This document shows, piece by piece, positions 7,878 through 15,837 of a stretch of 64,000 nucleotides of DNA. The stretch comes from Actomonas sp051209155 (GTDB lineage: Bacteria > Verrucomicrobiota > Verrucomicrobiia > Opitutales > Opitutaceae), in NCBI GenBank assembly GCA_051209155.1, contig JBPJGB010000002.1; one strand, given 5' to 3'. Made by a program: the position numbers and the translations under genes. Every line of letters begins with the position of its first letter. Within the stretch, counting starts at the first letter, position 1. Below the pieces are notes generated by a model that saw only the letters and a list, made by a program, of their open reading frames with translations, did not search any database and was not told the DNA's origin.

Positions 7878-10040
7878 TTGCTAGTGGCGGGGGGCGCTGG
7901 TTTGTTGAGTGATCGCTGGCACCTCGTGGCGGGGTTGCGGGTGGGGCTGCGGCCGGATTGCCCGGTGCGGCGGCAGTCGTTTCGGGGGCAGACGTGGATG
8001 GTGATCTCGGATCCGTTTTCCAACCGGCACTACCGGGTGCGGCCGGCGGCGTGGCGCTTCATCGCGCGGCTGAATCGGGCGGAGACGGTCGATGAGGTTT
8101 GGCAGCGGGTGATTGAGGACGACCCGGAGTCCGCGCCGGGGCAGCGGGAAGTGATCGAAGTGCTGACGCAGTTGCACGGGGCCAATCTCTTGGTGGCCGA
8201 CGCCGCGCCCGAGACGTGGTCGATGGTCGAGCGCCGTCAGCGCGAGCAGCGCCGCATGGCCCGACAGCAATGGATGAACTTTCTCTTCCTGCGCGTTCCG
8301 CTCTTCGATCCGGATCCGATCCTCGAGCGCTTGCGTGGGCTGGGGCGCGTGTTGATCGGGCCGATCGGATTGCTGCTTTGGCTGGTCGTGGTGAGCTTGG
8401 GGGCCAAGGCGGTCATCGACCATTGGGATACTTTTCGGGAGCAAACCCAAGGGGTGTTGGCGCCGGGTAACCTCGTCTGGCTCTACGTGGTGTGGTCGCT
8501 GGTGAAGGTGGTGCATGAGCTCGGGCACGGCATGGTGACCAAACGCTACGGCGGCGAGGTGCGGTCGTGCGGCGTGATGCTGCTCGTCTTCACGCCGGTG
8601 CCGTTTGTTGACACCAGTGCGGCATGGGCTTTTCGCGCGCGGTGGCAACGCCTGCTGGTGGGAGGCGGAGGCATGCTCTTCGAGTTGTTTCTGGCCGGTG
8701 TGGCGGCGCTGGTCTGGGCGCGGGCGGGGGGCGAAGGCACGGTCGGCAACCTGGCCTACAATATCGTCTTTCTGGCGTCGGTTTCGACGACCCTGTTCAA
8801 CGCCAATCCGCTGCTGCGTTTCGACGGCTACTACATTCTGGCAGATGCGGTCGGAGTGCCGAATTTGCAGCGGCAGGCGTTGTTGCAATGGCGCCGTTGG
8901 TTTGAGCGCTTGGGGCTGGGACTGGACGGACCACCGCCGGTGGCGCGCAGTCGGCGCGGCGCGGCCGCGCTGGGAGCTTTTGGCGCGGCCTGCGCGGGCT
9001 ATCGGGTTTTTGTGCTGCTGGTGATCTGCGCCTTCATCGCGGGGCAGTTGTTTGAGGTTGGCTTTGTGATCGGGATCGTCGGGCTCGTGGTCTGGCTGGG
9101 CGGGCCGCTGGTGAAGTTTGGCCAATACCTCGTCAGCTCCCCGGCGACCGAGCGCCAACGCAAACGCGCCACGGCCTGGGCGGTCGCCTTGCCGGTCGTG
9201 GTGCTGGGCTTCCTCGCGCTGGTGCCGATGCCGCATGCCGTGCGGGCGCCGGGAGTGGTGACGGGAGCGCAAGTGAGTGATGTGTTTGCGGGAGTGGAGG
9301 GACGGATCGCCGAGGTGCTGGTGCCGAGTGGTGGGGAAGTGGCCGCAGGCCAGTTGTTGTTGCGCCTGGAAAACCCGGCCTTGCTCGATCTGCAACGCGA
9401 GCTGGCGGCCGTGCGGCGGGAAGTGGAGGCACGGCGTGCGTCGGCCTGGTCGCGTTTGCCGGCCGTGCTGCAGCCCTTGGACGAGAGGCTGCGTTCGATC
9501 GCCCAGCAGGAAGCCGAGGTCGCCGCGCAGCTCGCCGCGCTTGAAGTTGTCGCGCCGCAGGCGGGCGTATGGTCCGCGCCCAACTTGGAATGGCGGCTCG
9601 GGGCACGGGTGCCGCGCGGCACCCTGCTCGGTCGCCTGCGCTCGGGCGGTGCGTTGGTGTTTGAGGCCGTGGTGGCGCAACGCGACGTGGACCGCCTGAC
9701 CCGCAGCCGCACCCAACACCCCGAGGTGCGGTTGCGCGGCAATGCCGGCGAAGCCTTGGCGACTGAACCGGGGGTGCTGCGACCGGCGGAAAGCCGGCGT
9801 TTGCCGTCCGCGGCGCTGGGCTGGCGGGCGGGTGGTGTGGTGCCGACTGATCCGAGTGACCCCGATGGTGAGCGGGCGCAGGAGCCGTTCTTTAGGCTGC
9901 GGGTGAAGCTGCCGGCGGACCGGGCGCCGGATCTGTTTCTGCGCACCGGGGTGCTGCGCGTGGGATTGGATTGGCAACCGTGGGGCGTGCAGGCGTGGCG
10001 GCGACTGCGGCAATTTGTGCAGGAGCGTTATGGTCGATGA
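7878..10040 (+). CDS. Site-2-type M50 metalloprotease fused to PqqD-like and HlyD-like domains
   Basis: The gene encodes 720 residues. AAGGAGG at 7868-7874 serves either TTG 7878 or, with better spacing, GTG 7884. Residues about 35-110 resemble a PqqD-like peptide-binding domain. Several membrane helices then surround HELGH (H213-H217), the zinc motif of M50 proteases, and NPLLRFDG with D316 supplies the third ligand typical of site-2 proteases. After further helices, a periplasmic part carries a lipoyl half motif (VFAGVEGRIAEVLVPSGGEV), a coiled coil and a beta-barrel tail as in HlyD. Similar peptide zinc metalloprotease proteins occur beside exporters. Whether it processes cargo or only acts as an adaptor cannot be told. 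Its end overlaps the next gene by 11 bases. Confidence 0.85.
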   Translation: MLVAGGAGLLSDRWHLVAGLRVGLRPDCPVRRQSFRGQTWMVISDPFSNRHYRVRPAAWRFIARLNRAETVDEVWQRVIEDDPESAPGQREVIEVLTQLHGANLLVADAAPETWSMVERRQREQRRMARQQWMNFLFLRVPLFDPDPILERLRGLGRVLIGPIGLLLWLVVVSLGAKAVIDHWDTFREQTQGVLAPGNLVWLYVVWSLVKVVHELGHGMVTKRYGGEVRSCGVMLLVFTPVPFVDTSAAWAFRARWQRLLVGGGGMLFELFLAGVAALVWARAGGEGTVGNLAYNIVFLASVSTTLFNANPLLRFDGYYILADAVGVPNLQRQALLQWRRWFERLGLGLDGPPPVARSRRGAAALGAFGAACAGYRVFVLLVICAFIAGQLFEVGFVIGIVGLVVWLGGPLVKFGQYLVSSPATERQRKRATAWAVALPVVVLGFLALVPMPHAVRAPGVVTGAQVSDVFAGVEGRIAEVLVPSGGEVAAGQLLLRLENPALLDLQRELAAVRREVEARRASAWSRLPAVLQPLDERLRSIAQQEAEVAAQLAALEVVAPQAGVWSAPNLEWRLGARVPRGTLLGRLRSGGALVFEAVVAQRDVDRLTRSRTQHPEVRLRGNAGEALATEPGVLRPAESRRLPSAALGWRAGGVVPTDPSDPDGERAQEPFFRLRVKLPADRAPDLFLRTGVLRVGLDWQPWGVQAWRRLRQFVQERYGR

Positions 10041-12039
10041 GCTGCGGTTGCCCCGGCTGAAGCGTCCGGGGCCGGTGCCGAAGGGGCTGGAGGCAGTCCT
10101 GGAGCGTGTCGCCGGATGGTGGATACGATGGCGTGCCCGCCGGGTCGACCTGGCAGGAGAGGCGACCCGGATTCGCACCGCGACGCTGGCGTGGGACGGC
10201 GCGCGCAACGAAAAGTTGGATCTGGCCCTGCGGGAGGCGCGGCGGGCGTGGAGTCATCGTCGCACGCGCACGGCGACGGTGCGCGAAAAGGCCCTGGCGG
10301 CGATCGGCGCGGCGGCGGCGCGGGAGTTGGGATTGGTGCCGCATCGCGAGCAATTGATGGGCGTGCTGGGGCTGCAACGCGGGTGGTTGGTGGAAATGGC
10401 GACCGGCGAGGGCAAGACGCTCACGCTCGCGATGGCGGCGGTGCTCGCGGCCTGGCGAGGTCAACCGGTGCACCTGCTCACGGCTAACGACTACCTGGCG
10501 TCACGCGACGCCAAGACGTTGGCGCGGTTTTACGAGCGTTGCGGCGTGACGGTGGCGGCGGTGCTCGGGGAGGACGCCCCGGAGGCACGCCGGACGCGTT
10601 ACCGGGCGCAGGTGGTCTACACGACGAGTCGCGAGTTGGTGGGTGATTTCCTGCGCGACCGCTTGCGGCTGGGGCGCCGGGTGACGGTGGAGGCCTGGCG
10701 GCCGTGGGTGCGGCGGCGGGGAGGGGGACGGCCGGTGGTCGTGCTGCCGCGGATACACACGGTGTTGGTGGATGAAGCCGATCAGGTGTTGGTCGACGAG
10801 GCGGTGACGCCGCTCATCATCAGCGTGCAGCGCGCCAATGACACCCTGAGCGAGCTGTGCCGGGGGGCGCTGGAGGAGGCGCGCGGGCTGCGAGCCGGGG
10901 TGGACTTCGATTTGGATGAGACGCGACGCGAGGCGAAGGTTGATCGGCGGGTGTCGGTCGGATCGGCGGCGGCGGGAAGTCAGGTGTTGTTACGGGTGCC
11001 GCGCTGGCGCGAGGAATGGCTGGGCAAGGCGCTGGTGGCCTTGCACGTGTATACGGCGGGCAAACACTACGTGGTGCAGCGGAACAAGATCGTGCTCATC
11101 GACGAGTCGACGGGGCGCACCATGCCGGACCGCAGCCTCGGCGAGGGCATGCATGCGTTATTGGAGGCCAAAGAAGGCGTCCCGGTGAGCGCGCCGACCG
11201 AAACGATGGCCAGCCTGAGTTTTCAGCGTTTTTTCCGCCAAGTGCCCCGACTCGCTGGCGTGACCGGCACGGCGATCGACGCGGCGGCGGAGTTTTGGAA
11301 TCTCTACCGCCTTCCGGTGGTGGCGATTCCGACCCACCGACCGGTGCGGCGACAGGTGAAACCCTTGCGGGGATTCGTCGATGAGGCCGCGAAGTGGCGG
11401 CATGTCGCGCAGCGGGTGAAGGCCTGTCGGGAGGGTGGTCAGGCGGTGTTGATCGGCACGCGCACGGTGGCGGCGAGCGAAGCCTTGGCCGAGGTGCTGC
11501 GAGAGGAGGGCGTGCGGTTTACTTTGCTCAATGCGGTGCGCAGCGAGCATGAGGCCGAGGTCATCGCGGCGGCGGGTAGTTTGGGGCAGGTCACCATCGC
11601 GACCAACATGGCGGGGCGGGGCACCGACATCGTGCCGAGCGACGAGGTCTTGGCGGTGGGTGGGCTGCGGGTGATCGCCACCGAGCGGCACGAGTCGAGC
11701 CGGGTGGACCGACAACTCTTCGGACGGTGCGCCCGGCAGGGACAACGCGGTGTGGTTGAGCCGCTCGCCAGCTGGGAGGACGAGGTGCTGCGGCATCATT
11801 TGCCGGGCTGGTGGCGGCAGCAGGGTGCGGCGTTTGGTGGCGTGCGAGCGGTGCTGCGGCTGAGCCTCGCCGTCGCCCAGTGGCGGGCCGGCCGACGTGA
11901 TGCGAAGCGGCGGCTGGCGGTGTTGCGCCATGATCAATGGCTCGATGAGAACCTGAGTCTCGGCGGTGCCGGCCCGACTCGCCGTGATCGCCCGCGGTGG
12001 CCAACGCCTGCGCCGCTCCCGGGCAAGGCGGCGGTCTAA
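10030..12039 (+). CDS. Short SecA-like preprotein translocase ATPase (accessory paralogue)
   Basis: ATG 10030 is preferred because AGGAG lies just upstream (10020-10024) and the gene then overlaps the M50 gene by 11 bases. The protein has 669 residues against about 830-900 for housekeeping SecA. It keeps Walker A ATGEGKT (124-130), a DEAD-type Walker B (248-251), IDESTGRTMP (358-366), VTGTA (411-415), TNMAGRGTDI (525-534) and an arginine-finger region RVDRQLFGRCARQG (558-571). The preprotein-crosslinking part between the two ATPase folds is short. The chain stops soon after motor domain 2, without a recognisable helical wing, long scaffold or zinc-binding tail. It is thus a pared-down SecA motor in an export operon that lacks an ABC transporter. 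Confidence 0.9.
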   Translation: MVDELRLPRLKRPGPVPKGLEAVLERVAGWWIRWRARRVDLAGEATRIRTATLAWDGARNEKLDLALREARRAWSHRRTRTATVREKALAAIGAAAARELGLVPHREQLMGVLGLQRGWLVEMATGEGKTLTLAMAAVLAAWRGQPVHLLTANDYLASRDAKTLARFYERCGVTVAAVLGEDAPEARRTRYRAQVVYTTSRELVGDFLRDRLRLGRRVTVEAWRPWVRRRGGGRPVVVLPRIHTVLVDEADQVLVDEAVTPLIISVQRANDTLSELCRGALEEARGLRAGVDFDLDETRREAKVDRRVSVGSAAAGSQVLLRVPRWREEWLGKALVALHVYTAGKHYVVQRNKIVLIDESTGRTMPDRSLGEGMHALLEAKEGVPVSAPTETMASLSFQRFFRQVPRLAGVTGTAIDAAAEFWNLYRLPVVAIPTHRPVRRQVKPLRGFVDEAAKWRHVAQRVKACREGGQAVLIGTRTVAASEALAEVLREEGVRFTLLNAVRSEHEAEVIAAAGSLGQVTIATNMAGRGTDIVPSDEVLAVGGLRVIATERHESSRVDRQLFGRCARQGQRGVVEPLASWEDEVLRHHLPGWWRQQGAAFGGVRAVLRLSLAVAQWRAGRRDAKRRLAVLRHDQWLDENLSLGGAGPTRRDRPRWPTPAPLPGKAAV

Positions 12040-12120
12040 AGCGGGTTACACAACCGGACTTTGTTTGGACCGGAGCGCATTCCTCTGGCGATCATCGCCG
12101 AGGGCTCTAGGGTGCCCCTG

Positions 12121-12336
12121 ATGTCTGATCCGGAACCGATCATCGAATTGGAGCCGCGCAACCCGTTCTCGTGGCGCGTGGTGATTGCCTTTGTGGTCGC
12201 GTGGTTGATGGCGCTGGGAGCCGCCTTGCTGCTCAAGAACGCCATGGTGCGTCTGCTCCTGCCACTCATCGCCACGATCTTCGTGGTCTACGTCGGCGTG
12301 TGCACCCTCGTGTTCCTGAAGAACCGCAGACGATAA
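12121..12336 (+). CDS. Small two-helix membrane protein
   Basis: The protein has 71 residues if started at ATG 12121; an upstream in-frame ATG at 12061 has poor context and gives an unlikely leader. After a charged N-terminus there are two hydrophobic helices (about 20-42 and 45-65) and a basic end KNRRR, which suggests an inner-membrane protein with cytoplasmic ends. It lies 10 bases upstream of the band-7 gene and is probably co-transcribed with it. I do not recognise a family; small membrane partners are common next to SPFH genes. Confidence 0.6.
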   Translation: MSDPEPIIELEPRNPFSWRVVIAFVVAWLMALGAALLLKNAMVRLLLPLIATIFVVYVGVCTLVFLKNRRR

Positions 12337-12346
12337 TTTCCAAAAT

Positions 12347-13513
12347 ATGAAACAAACCCTGTCCCTCGTTGCCACCGGCGTCATCGTCGTCGTGCTTATT
12401 CTAGCCAGCATCTTCATCGTCGATATCGAGACGGTGGAGGGCAATCAACTCGGCGTGAAGGAGACGTGGTCGGGCGGTGTATTGCCCGATCCGCTACAGC
12501 CGAAGACCTATGTGCTTTTTCCCGGCTTCACCCAAAAAGTATTCCTCTACGACATGTCGTCGCAGGTCTTCGTGATGAATGACCAATCCAACGACACTTA
12601 CGGCGAAGGCCGCCGGCGCGACAGCTACCTTGTCCAGTCTTCCGAAGGTCAGGACATGCGCATCTCGCTCAACATTCGCTGGCGGCGTGACCCCGCCCAC
12701 ATCGTCGACCTGCACAAGACCGTGCGCGAGAATGTGGAGGAAAAGATTCTGCGCCCCGAACTCATGCGCGTGGTGAAGGATCAGGCCACCACGCGATCCG
12801 CCCTCGATGCCTATTCCGGCGAGGGGCTGGTGTCCCTGCAGAGTGACATCTCCACCGCCTTGATGGCCCCTGAGGCCGAACTGCGCAAACGCGGTGTCAT
12901 TGTGGAAAATTTTGTGATCGAGCACATCGGACTCGACCCGTCCTATGTCGAACAGATCAAAGCCCGCCAAGTCGCGGTCCAGGCCCGCCTGCGCGCGATC
13001 GAAGAAACCAAGGCCGCTGAAGCCATGGCCGAGCAGGCCAAGGCCGAGGCACAGGCCGCCTACGAGCGAGCGGTGGTCGACGCCCAGCGCGACAAGGACG
13101 TGGGTGTGCTTGAGGCTGAGAAGAAGGCGCAACAGCAGGTGCTCGACGCTGGCGCCGCGGCCCAGCGGGTGGAACTCGCTGCCAAGGCCGACAAGAACCG
13201 CAATGTGCTCGCCGCCCAAGGTGAGCAGGAGGCCGCGCTCCTGCGTGCGCAGGCCATCAAAGCCCTGGGTGAAGCCGAAGCCGAGGCGACCCGTTTGAAG
13301 CTGAGCGCCTATTCGGCCGAAGGTTCAGAGGCCTTCGTGCGCATCGAGGTGGCCAAGTCGATGAGCTCCGCCTTCCAGAATATCGACGGTTACCTGCCGC
13401 AGGACATGACGGTGAACCTGCTCAGCGATTCCTTCCTGCGCGCGGTGGAGTCGGTCGTCGGTGGCAAGGCCGCAGCCGATCCGGTGCCGATGCGCGCTCT
13501 GCCGAATCGCTGA
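12347..13513 (+). CDS. SPFH/band-7 (prohibitin/HflC-like) membrane protein
   Basis: This 388-residue protein has one N-terminal transmembrane helix (about 5-27) followed by an SPFH fold starting at VDIETVEGNQLGV. A long Ala/Glu/Lys-rich coiled coil runs from about 215 to 325, and the end contains an ALGEAEAEA-type stretch typical of prohibitin-like proteins. Such proteins assemble into ring scaffolds in the membrane and often regulate proteases or stabilise microdomains. The small membrane protein just before it may be a partner. A clear intrinsic terminator follows at 13542-13570. Confidence 0.85.
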   Translation: MKQTLSLVATGVIVVVLILASIFIVDIETVEGNQLGVKETWSGGVLPDPLQPKTYVLFPGFTQKVFLYDMSSQVFVMNDQSNDTYGEGRRRDSYLVQSSEGQDMRISLNIRWRRDPAHIVDLHKTVRENVEEKILRPELMRVVKDQATTRSALDAYSGEGLVSLQSDISTALMAPEAELRKRGVIVENFVIEHIGLDPSYVEQIKARQVAVQARLRAIEETKAAEAMAEQAKAEAQAAYERAVVDAQRDKDVGVLEAEKKAQQQVLDAGAAAQRVELAAKADKNRNVLAAQGEQEAALLRAQAIKALGEAEAEATRLKLSAYSAEGSEAFVRIEVAKSMSSAFQNIDGYLPQDMTVNLLSDSFLRAVESVVGGKAAADPVPMRALPNR

Positions 13514-13541
13514 TCCCGAGCGGCACCACCACCGCCTGCCC

Positions 13542-13570
13542 AAGCCACCGCGACATCGCGGTGGCTTTTT
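13542..13570 (+). terminator. Rho-independent terminator after band-7 gene
   Basis: An 11-base perfect stem, AAGCCACCGCG (13542-13552) with its complement (13557-13567), encloses a four-base loop and runs into a short T tract. Confidence 0.85.
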
Positions 13571-13695
13571 GCGCCCCGGTGCAGAACCGGTTCACGGTAT
13601 GATTTCTGGCGATGCGGTTGACCCTAAGCCGGTAAGCGTGCTGTTTTGCGGGCGTCCAGCCTTCTTCTTCCGCCCAACCTCAACTCCTGCTTGCT

Positions 13696-14241
13696 GTGAA
13701 TAAACTGACCCAACGTCTCACCGTCGCCGCCCTCTGTCTGAGCGCGCCGTTTGCCGCCTTTGGCAACCACCACGAAGAAGCGGCCGTGCCGCTCACCAAC
13801 CGGATCATCGTTGGCAGCCTCTCTGGCGCGGCCGACAAGATGGTCCAGCTCGCCAACGCGATTCCGGAAGACAAATACGACTGGTCGCCCGCCGAAGGTG
13901 TCGCGACCGTCCGTGGCGTGCTGAGCCACGTTTCCGGCGCCAACTACTACATCGGCAGCATGCTCGGCGCGAAGATGCCGGAAGGCGTCAATCCGCAGGC
14001 GATCGGCGAGGGCGCCGACAAGGCGGCCCTGATCGCCGCCTACCAGGCCTCGATCGAGTTCGCCAAAATGGCGATTTCCAAGGCGTCCGCCGAAGCGATG
14101 GCCGAGGAGATCGAATTCTGGGGCACCAAAGCCCCGCGCGCTCAGCTCGCCATGATCGTGGCCGATCACGGCCATGAGCACCTGGGCCAGATGATCGCCT
14201 ACGCGCGTTCCAATGGTGTTGTGCCGCCTTGGAGCCAATAG
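13696..14241 (+). CDS. Exported DinB-like four-helix protein
   Basis: The 181-residue product starts at GTG 13696 with a signal peptide (cut near FAAFG/NHH). The mature part looks like the DinB/YfiT four-helix bundle: an early LSGAADKMVQLANAIPEDKY helix, a conserved histidine in LSHVSGANYY, and a late histidine cluster VADHGHEHLGQMIAYAR. In this fold, three histidines usually bind a metal. The enzymatic role is unknown; many relatives act on thiols or are uncharacterised stress proteins. A signal peptide on a DinB-like protein is less usual and suggests periplasmic activity. It is monocistronic, with terminators on both sides. Confidence 0.75.
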   Translation: MNKLTQRLTVAALCLSAPFAAFGNHHEEAAVPLTNRIIVGSLSGAADKMVQLANAIPEDKYDWSPAEGVATVRGVLSHVSGANYYIGSMLGAKMPEGVNPQAIGEGADKAALIAAYQASIEFAKMAISKASAEAMAEEIEFWGTKAPRAQLAMIVADHGHEHLGQMIAYARSNGVVPPWSQ

Positions 14242-14271
14242 GATCGATCCCGGATTCCACCTTCGTTTTCC

Positions 14272-14300
14272 GCCGCACCCATGGAGGGTGCGGCTTTTTT
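14272..14300 (+). terminator. Rho-independent terminator after DinB-like gene
   Basis: A nine-base perfect stem, GCCGCACCC (14272-14280) with GGGTGCGGC (14286-14294), is followed by six T residues. Confidence 0.9.
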
Positions 14301-14448
14301 GCGCCGCTCGGCAGGATGGAGCAGTGCAATGCGAAACGCCCGGTTGCCTTGTCTGGCATCGTGCAGGATGCCCGAATAGCGCCGGAGGGAGATGGGCGTT
14401 AATTCTATAAAAAGCTAATAGGCAGAGTTTAAAGCAAGCTTGGTTCAG

Positions 14449-14465
14449 TTGGCACGCCGTTGGCG
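14449..14465 (+). promoter_or_regulatory. Sigma-54 (-24/-12) promoter candidate before DUF3185 gene
   Basis: The sequence TTGGCACGCCGTTGGC matches the RpoN consensus TTGGCACG-N4-TTGC at all but one of the key positions. The GG and GC pairs have the exact 10-base gap needed. It lies 28 bases upstream of the ATG at 14493, which leaves a short leader. An NtrC-type activator gene lies at the far end of the window, but no link between the two is shown. Confidence 0.6.
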
Positions 14466-14492
14466 TCAAGGGGAGGCAAACCCATCCAAGCT

Positions 14493-14693
14493 ATGAAGAA
14501 ACTGTTCCCTCTCCTCCTGTTCGTGATCGGCCTCGTGCTGGTCTACTTCGGTCTCGAAGCCTCCGATTCGTTCGGCTCGGCCGTATCGGAAGTCGTGAAC
14601 GACGCGCCTTCCAACAAGAGCATCGTCTTGCTGGCGGTGGGCGCCCTTGCCGCGGTGGGCGGCTTCGTCGGATTCGCGCGCTCTTCGACTTGA
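14493..14693 (+). CDS. DUF3185-family small membrane protein
   Basis: The 66-residue protein has two hydrophobic helices (about 4-20 and 43-60) joined by an ASDSFGSAVSEVVNDAPSNKS-like loop, the characteristic pattern of DUF3185 proteins. The ATG at 14493 is chosen over an in-frame upstream start because the family begins at the first helix. It sits in the inner membrane. It is first in a plus-strand set with DUF883, YqjE-like and YqjK-like genes, a grouping often seen in stationary-phase or osmotic-stress loci. The function of the family is not known. Confidence 0.8.
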   Translation: MKKLFPLLLFVIGLVLVYFGLEASDSFGSAVSEVVNDAPSNKSIVLLAVGALAAVGGFVGFARSST

Positions 14694-14769
14694 TGCGTGA
14701 TCGCCACCGATCGCGCCTGACCTCATTTCTCTCCCGCAAACCACAACCTGTATCCATAATAATAATACA

Positions 14770-15075
14770 ATGAAAGCCAAGAAGCCCGATATCGAAACCG
14801 CCACCGCCGAACTCCGCTCCCTCATGCAGGAAGCCGAGGTCCTTCTCGCCGAAAAGGGCGGTGAAGCGGACACGAAAGCCGCTCAACTCACCGAGCGATT
14901 CAACCACCTTGTCGACGTTGGTCGCGAGCGCGCCGTCAAGGCCAAGGAAGTCGCGCAGGAGCAGTTGCACCAATGTGATGACTACGTCCGCAGCCACCCG
15001 TATCACGCCGTCGGCATTGCCGCCGGAGTGGGCGCGCTCATCGGCCTGATTGCCTCGAATCGCCGCACGGCCTGA
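14770..15075 (+). CDS. DUF883 (ElaB/YgaM/YqjD)-family membrane-anchored protein
   Basis: This 101-residue protein has a long amphipathic helical N-terminal region and a C-terminal tail anchor (HAVGIAAGVGALIGLIASNRR) with the glycine spacing of the ElaB/YqjD family. In Escherichia coli these proteins are stationary-phase inner-membrane proteins that bind ribosomes. The order DUF883 then YqjE-like then YqjK-like matches the yqjD-yqjE-yqjK order of enterobacteria, which strengthens the assignment. It ends 8 bases before the YqjE-like start. Confidence 0.85.
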   Translation: MKAKKPDIETATAELRSLMQEAEVLLAEKGGEADTKAAQLTERFNHLVDVGRERAVKAKEVAQEQLHQCDDYVRSHPYHAVGIAAGVGALIGLIASNRRTA

Positions 15076-15083
15076 GGTCGGTG

Positions 15084-15545
15084 ATGTCAGCAACCGCGCA
15101 GACTCCGCCCCGCGTTTCCGCCACTGCCCGCCGCACGATGTGGCGGGCGGTGGAAAACCGCGGGCGACTGGCCGGACTCGAGCTGGTTGAAGCTCGAGGC
15201 CGGCTGTTTGCTGCGTGGTGGGGCAGCACGGTCGTTTTGTTGGGCATCCAGCTCGTCTTGGCGGCCGGATTGATCGCTCTGGTCGCGGCAACCTGGGATA
15301 CCGATTGGCGGGTGGCCGCCCCGGCGATGGCGGGCGGCGTTCTTGCCGTGGTGACCTTGGTGACAGGGATGGTGGCGTGGAAGCGATGGCAGGCGTGGGC
15401 CCCGTTTGCGGAAACGCAGCGGCAACTCGCGCAGGACCTTGAATTGATCAAAGCCGAATTTGCCGCGGCAAACGACACTGTGGGGGAGGACGCCTCATCG
15501 ACGGACGAGCAAGCAAGCCCGGGAGGAAACCCCTATGGAGTCTGA
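15084..15545 (+). CDS. YqjE-like (phage-holin-superfamily III) membrane protein
   Basis: The protein has 153 residues from ATG 15084; a GTG directly before it is also possible. An N-terminal amphipathic helix (RRTMWRAVENRGRLAGLELVE) precedes two transmembrane helices (about 48-72 and 80-105) and an acidic cytoplasmic tail. This is the build of YqjE/DUF1469 proteins. It lies between the DUF883 gene and the small YqjK-like gene, and its stop overlaps the next ATG by 11 bases. It probably forms part of a membrane stress module; no enzymatic motif is present. Confidence 0.75.
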   Translation: MSATAQTPPRVSATARRTMWRAVENRGRLAGLELVEARGRLFAAWWGSTVVLLGIQLVLAAGLIALVAATWDTDWRVAAPAMAGGVLAVVTLVTGMVAWKRWQAWAPFAETQRQLAQDLELIKAEFAAANDTVGEDASSTDEQASPGGNPYGV

Positions 15546-15756
15546 ATTGAACGCAGAAAAGCGTCGGCTGGTGCTCGAGTGCACGTGTGACCGGATGAGC
15601 TGGAAAGTGCGGCGCCTGCGCGCCGAACGGCGCGCCGCCACTTCGATCGGGACGGATGTGTTGTTTTGGGCCAGGCAGATCAATCAGGTCGCCGGACCCT
15701 GGTTGCCACGCTGGTGGCGAACCGGCTACGCGGTGCTGAGCCGCTTCGGGCGGTAG
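15535..15756 (+). CDS. Small YqjK-like basic protein
   Basis: The 73-residue product starts at ATG 15535, preceded by GGGAGG at 15521-15526, and overlaps the end of the YqjE-like gene. It is rich in Arg and Leu, with a helical MSWKVRRLRAERR segment and a Trp/Arg-rich end. Position and size match YqjK, but similarity by eye is weak. It closes the DUF883/YqjE cluster and is probably translated by coupling. Confidence 0.55.
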   Translation: MESELNAEKRRLVLECTCDRMSWKVRRLRAERRAATSIGTDVLFWARQINQVAGPWLPRWWRTGYAVLSRFGR

Positions 15757-15780
15757 GCGCAAGCGGTCGGCTGGCGGAGA

Positions 15781-15811
15781 GGCAGGGGACACAGACAGGA
15801 ATGTCTGTGCT
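15781..15811. repeat. Short palindromic repeat family C, copy 1
   Basis: The palindrome CACAGACAGGAATGTCTGTG (15790-15809) has seven-base arms and is preceded by GGCAGGGGA. The same preface and palindrome recur at 19261-19291. No gene is encoded. Confidence 0.8.
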
Positions 15812-15837
15812 AGGTCGTTGGGCATCGTGCGGGCGAG

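Noticed and set aside
7881..10208. A long open frame of 775 residues antisense to the M50 and SecA-like genes
   Set aside because: It is a high-GC shadow; the plus-strand proteins have clear family motifs and overlapping starts.
1..12039. ABC transporter or type I ATPase in the export cluster
   Set aside because: No Walker/LSGGQ protein is present; the only ATPase is SecA-like.
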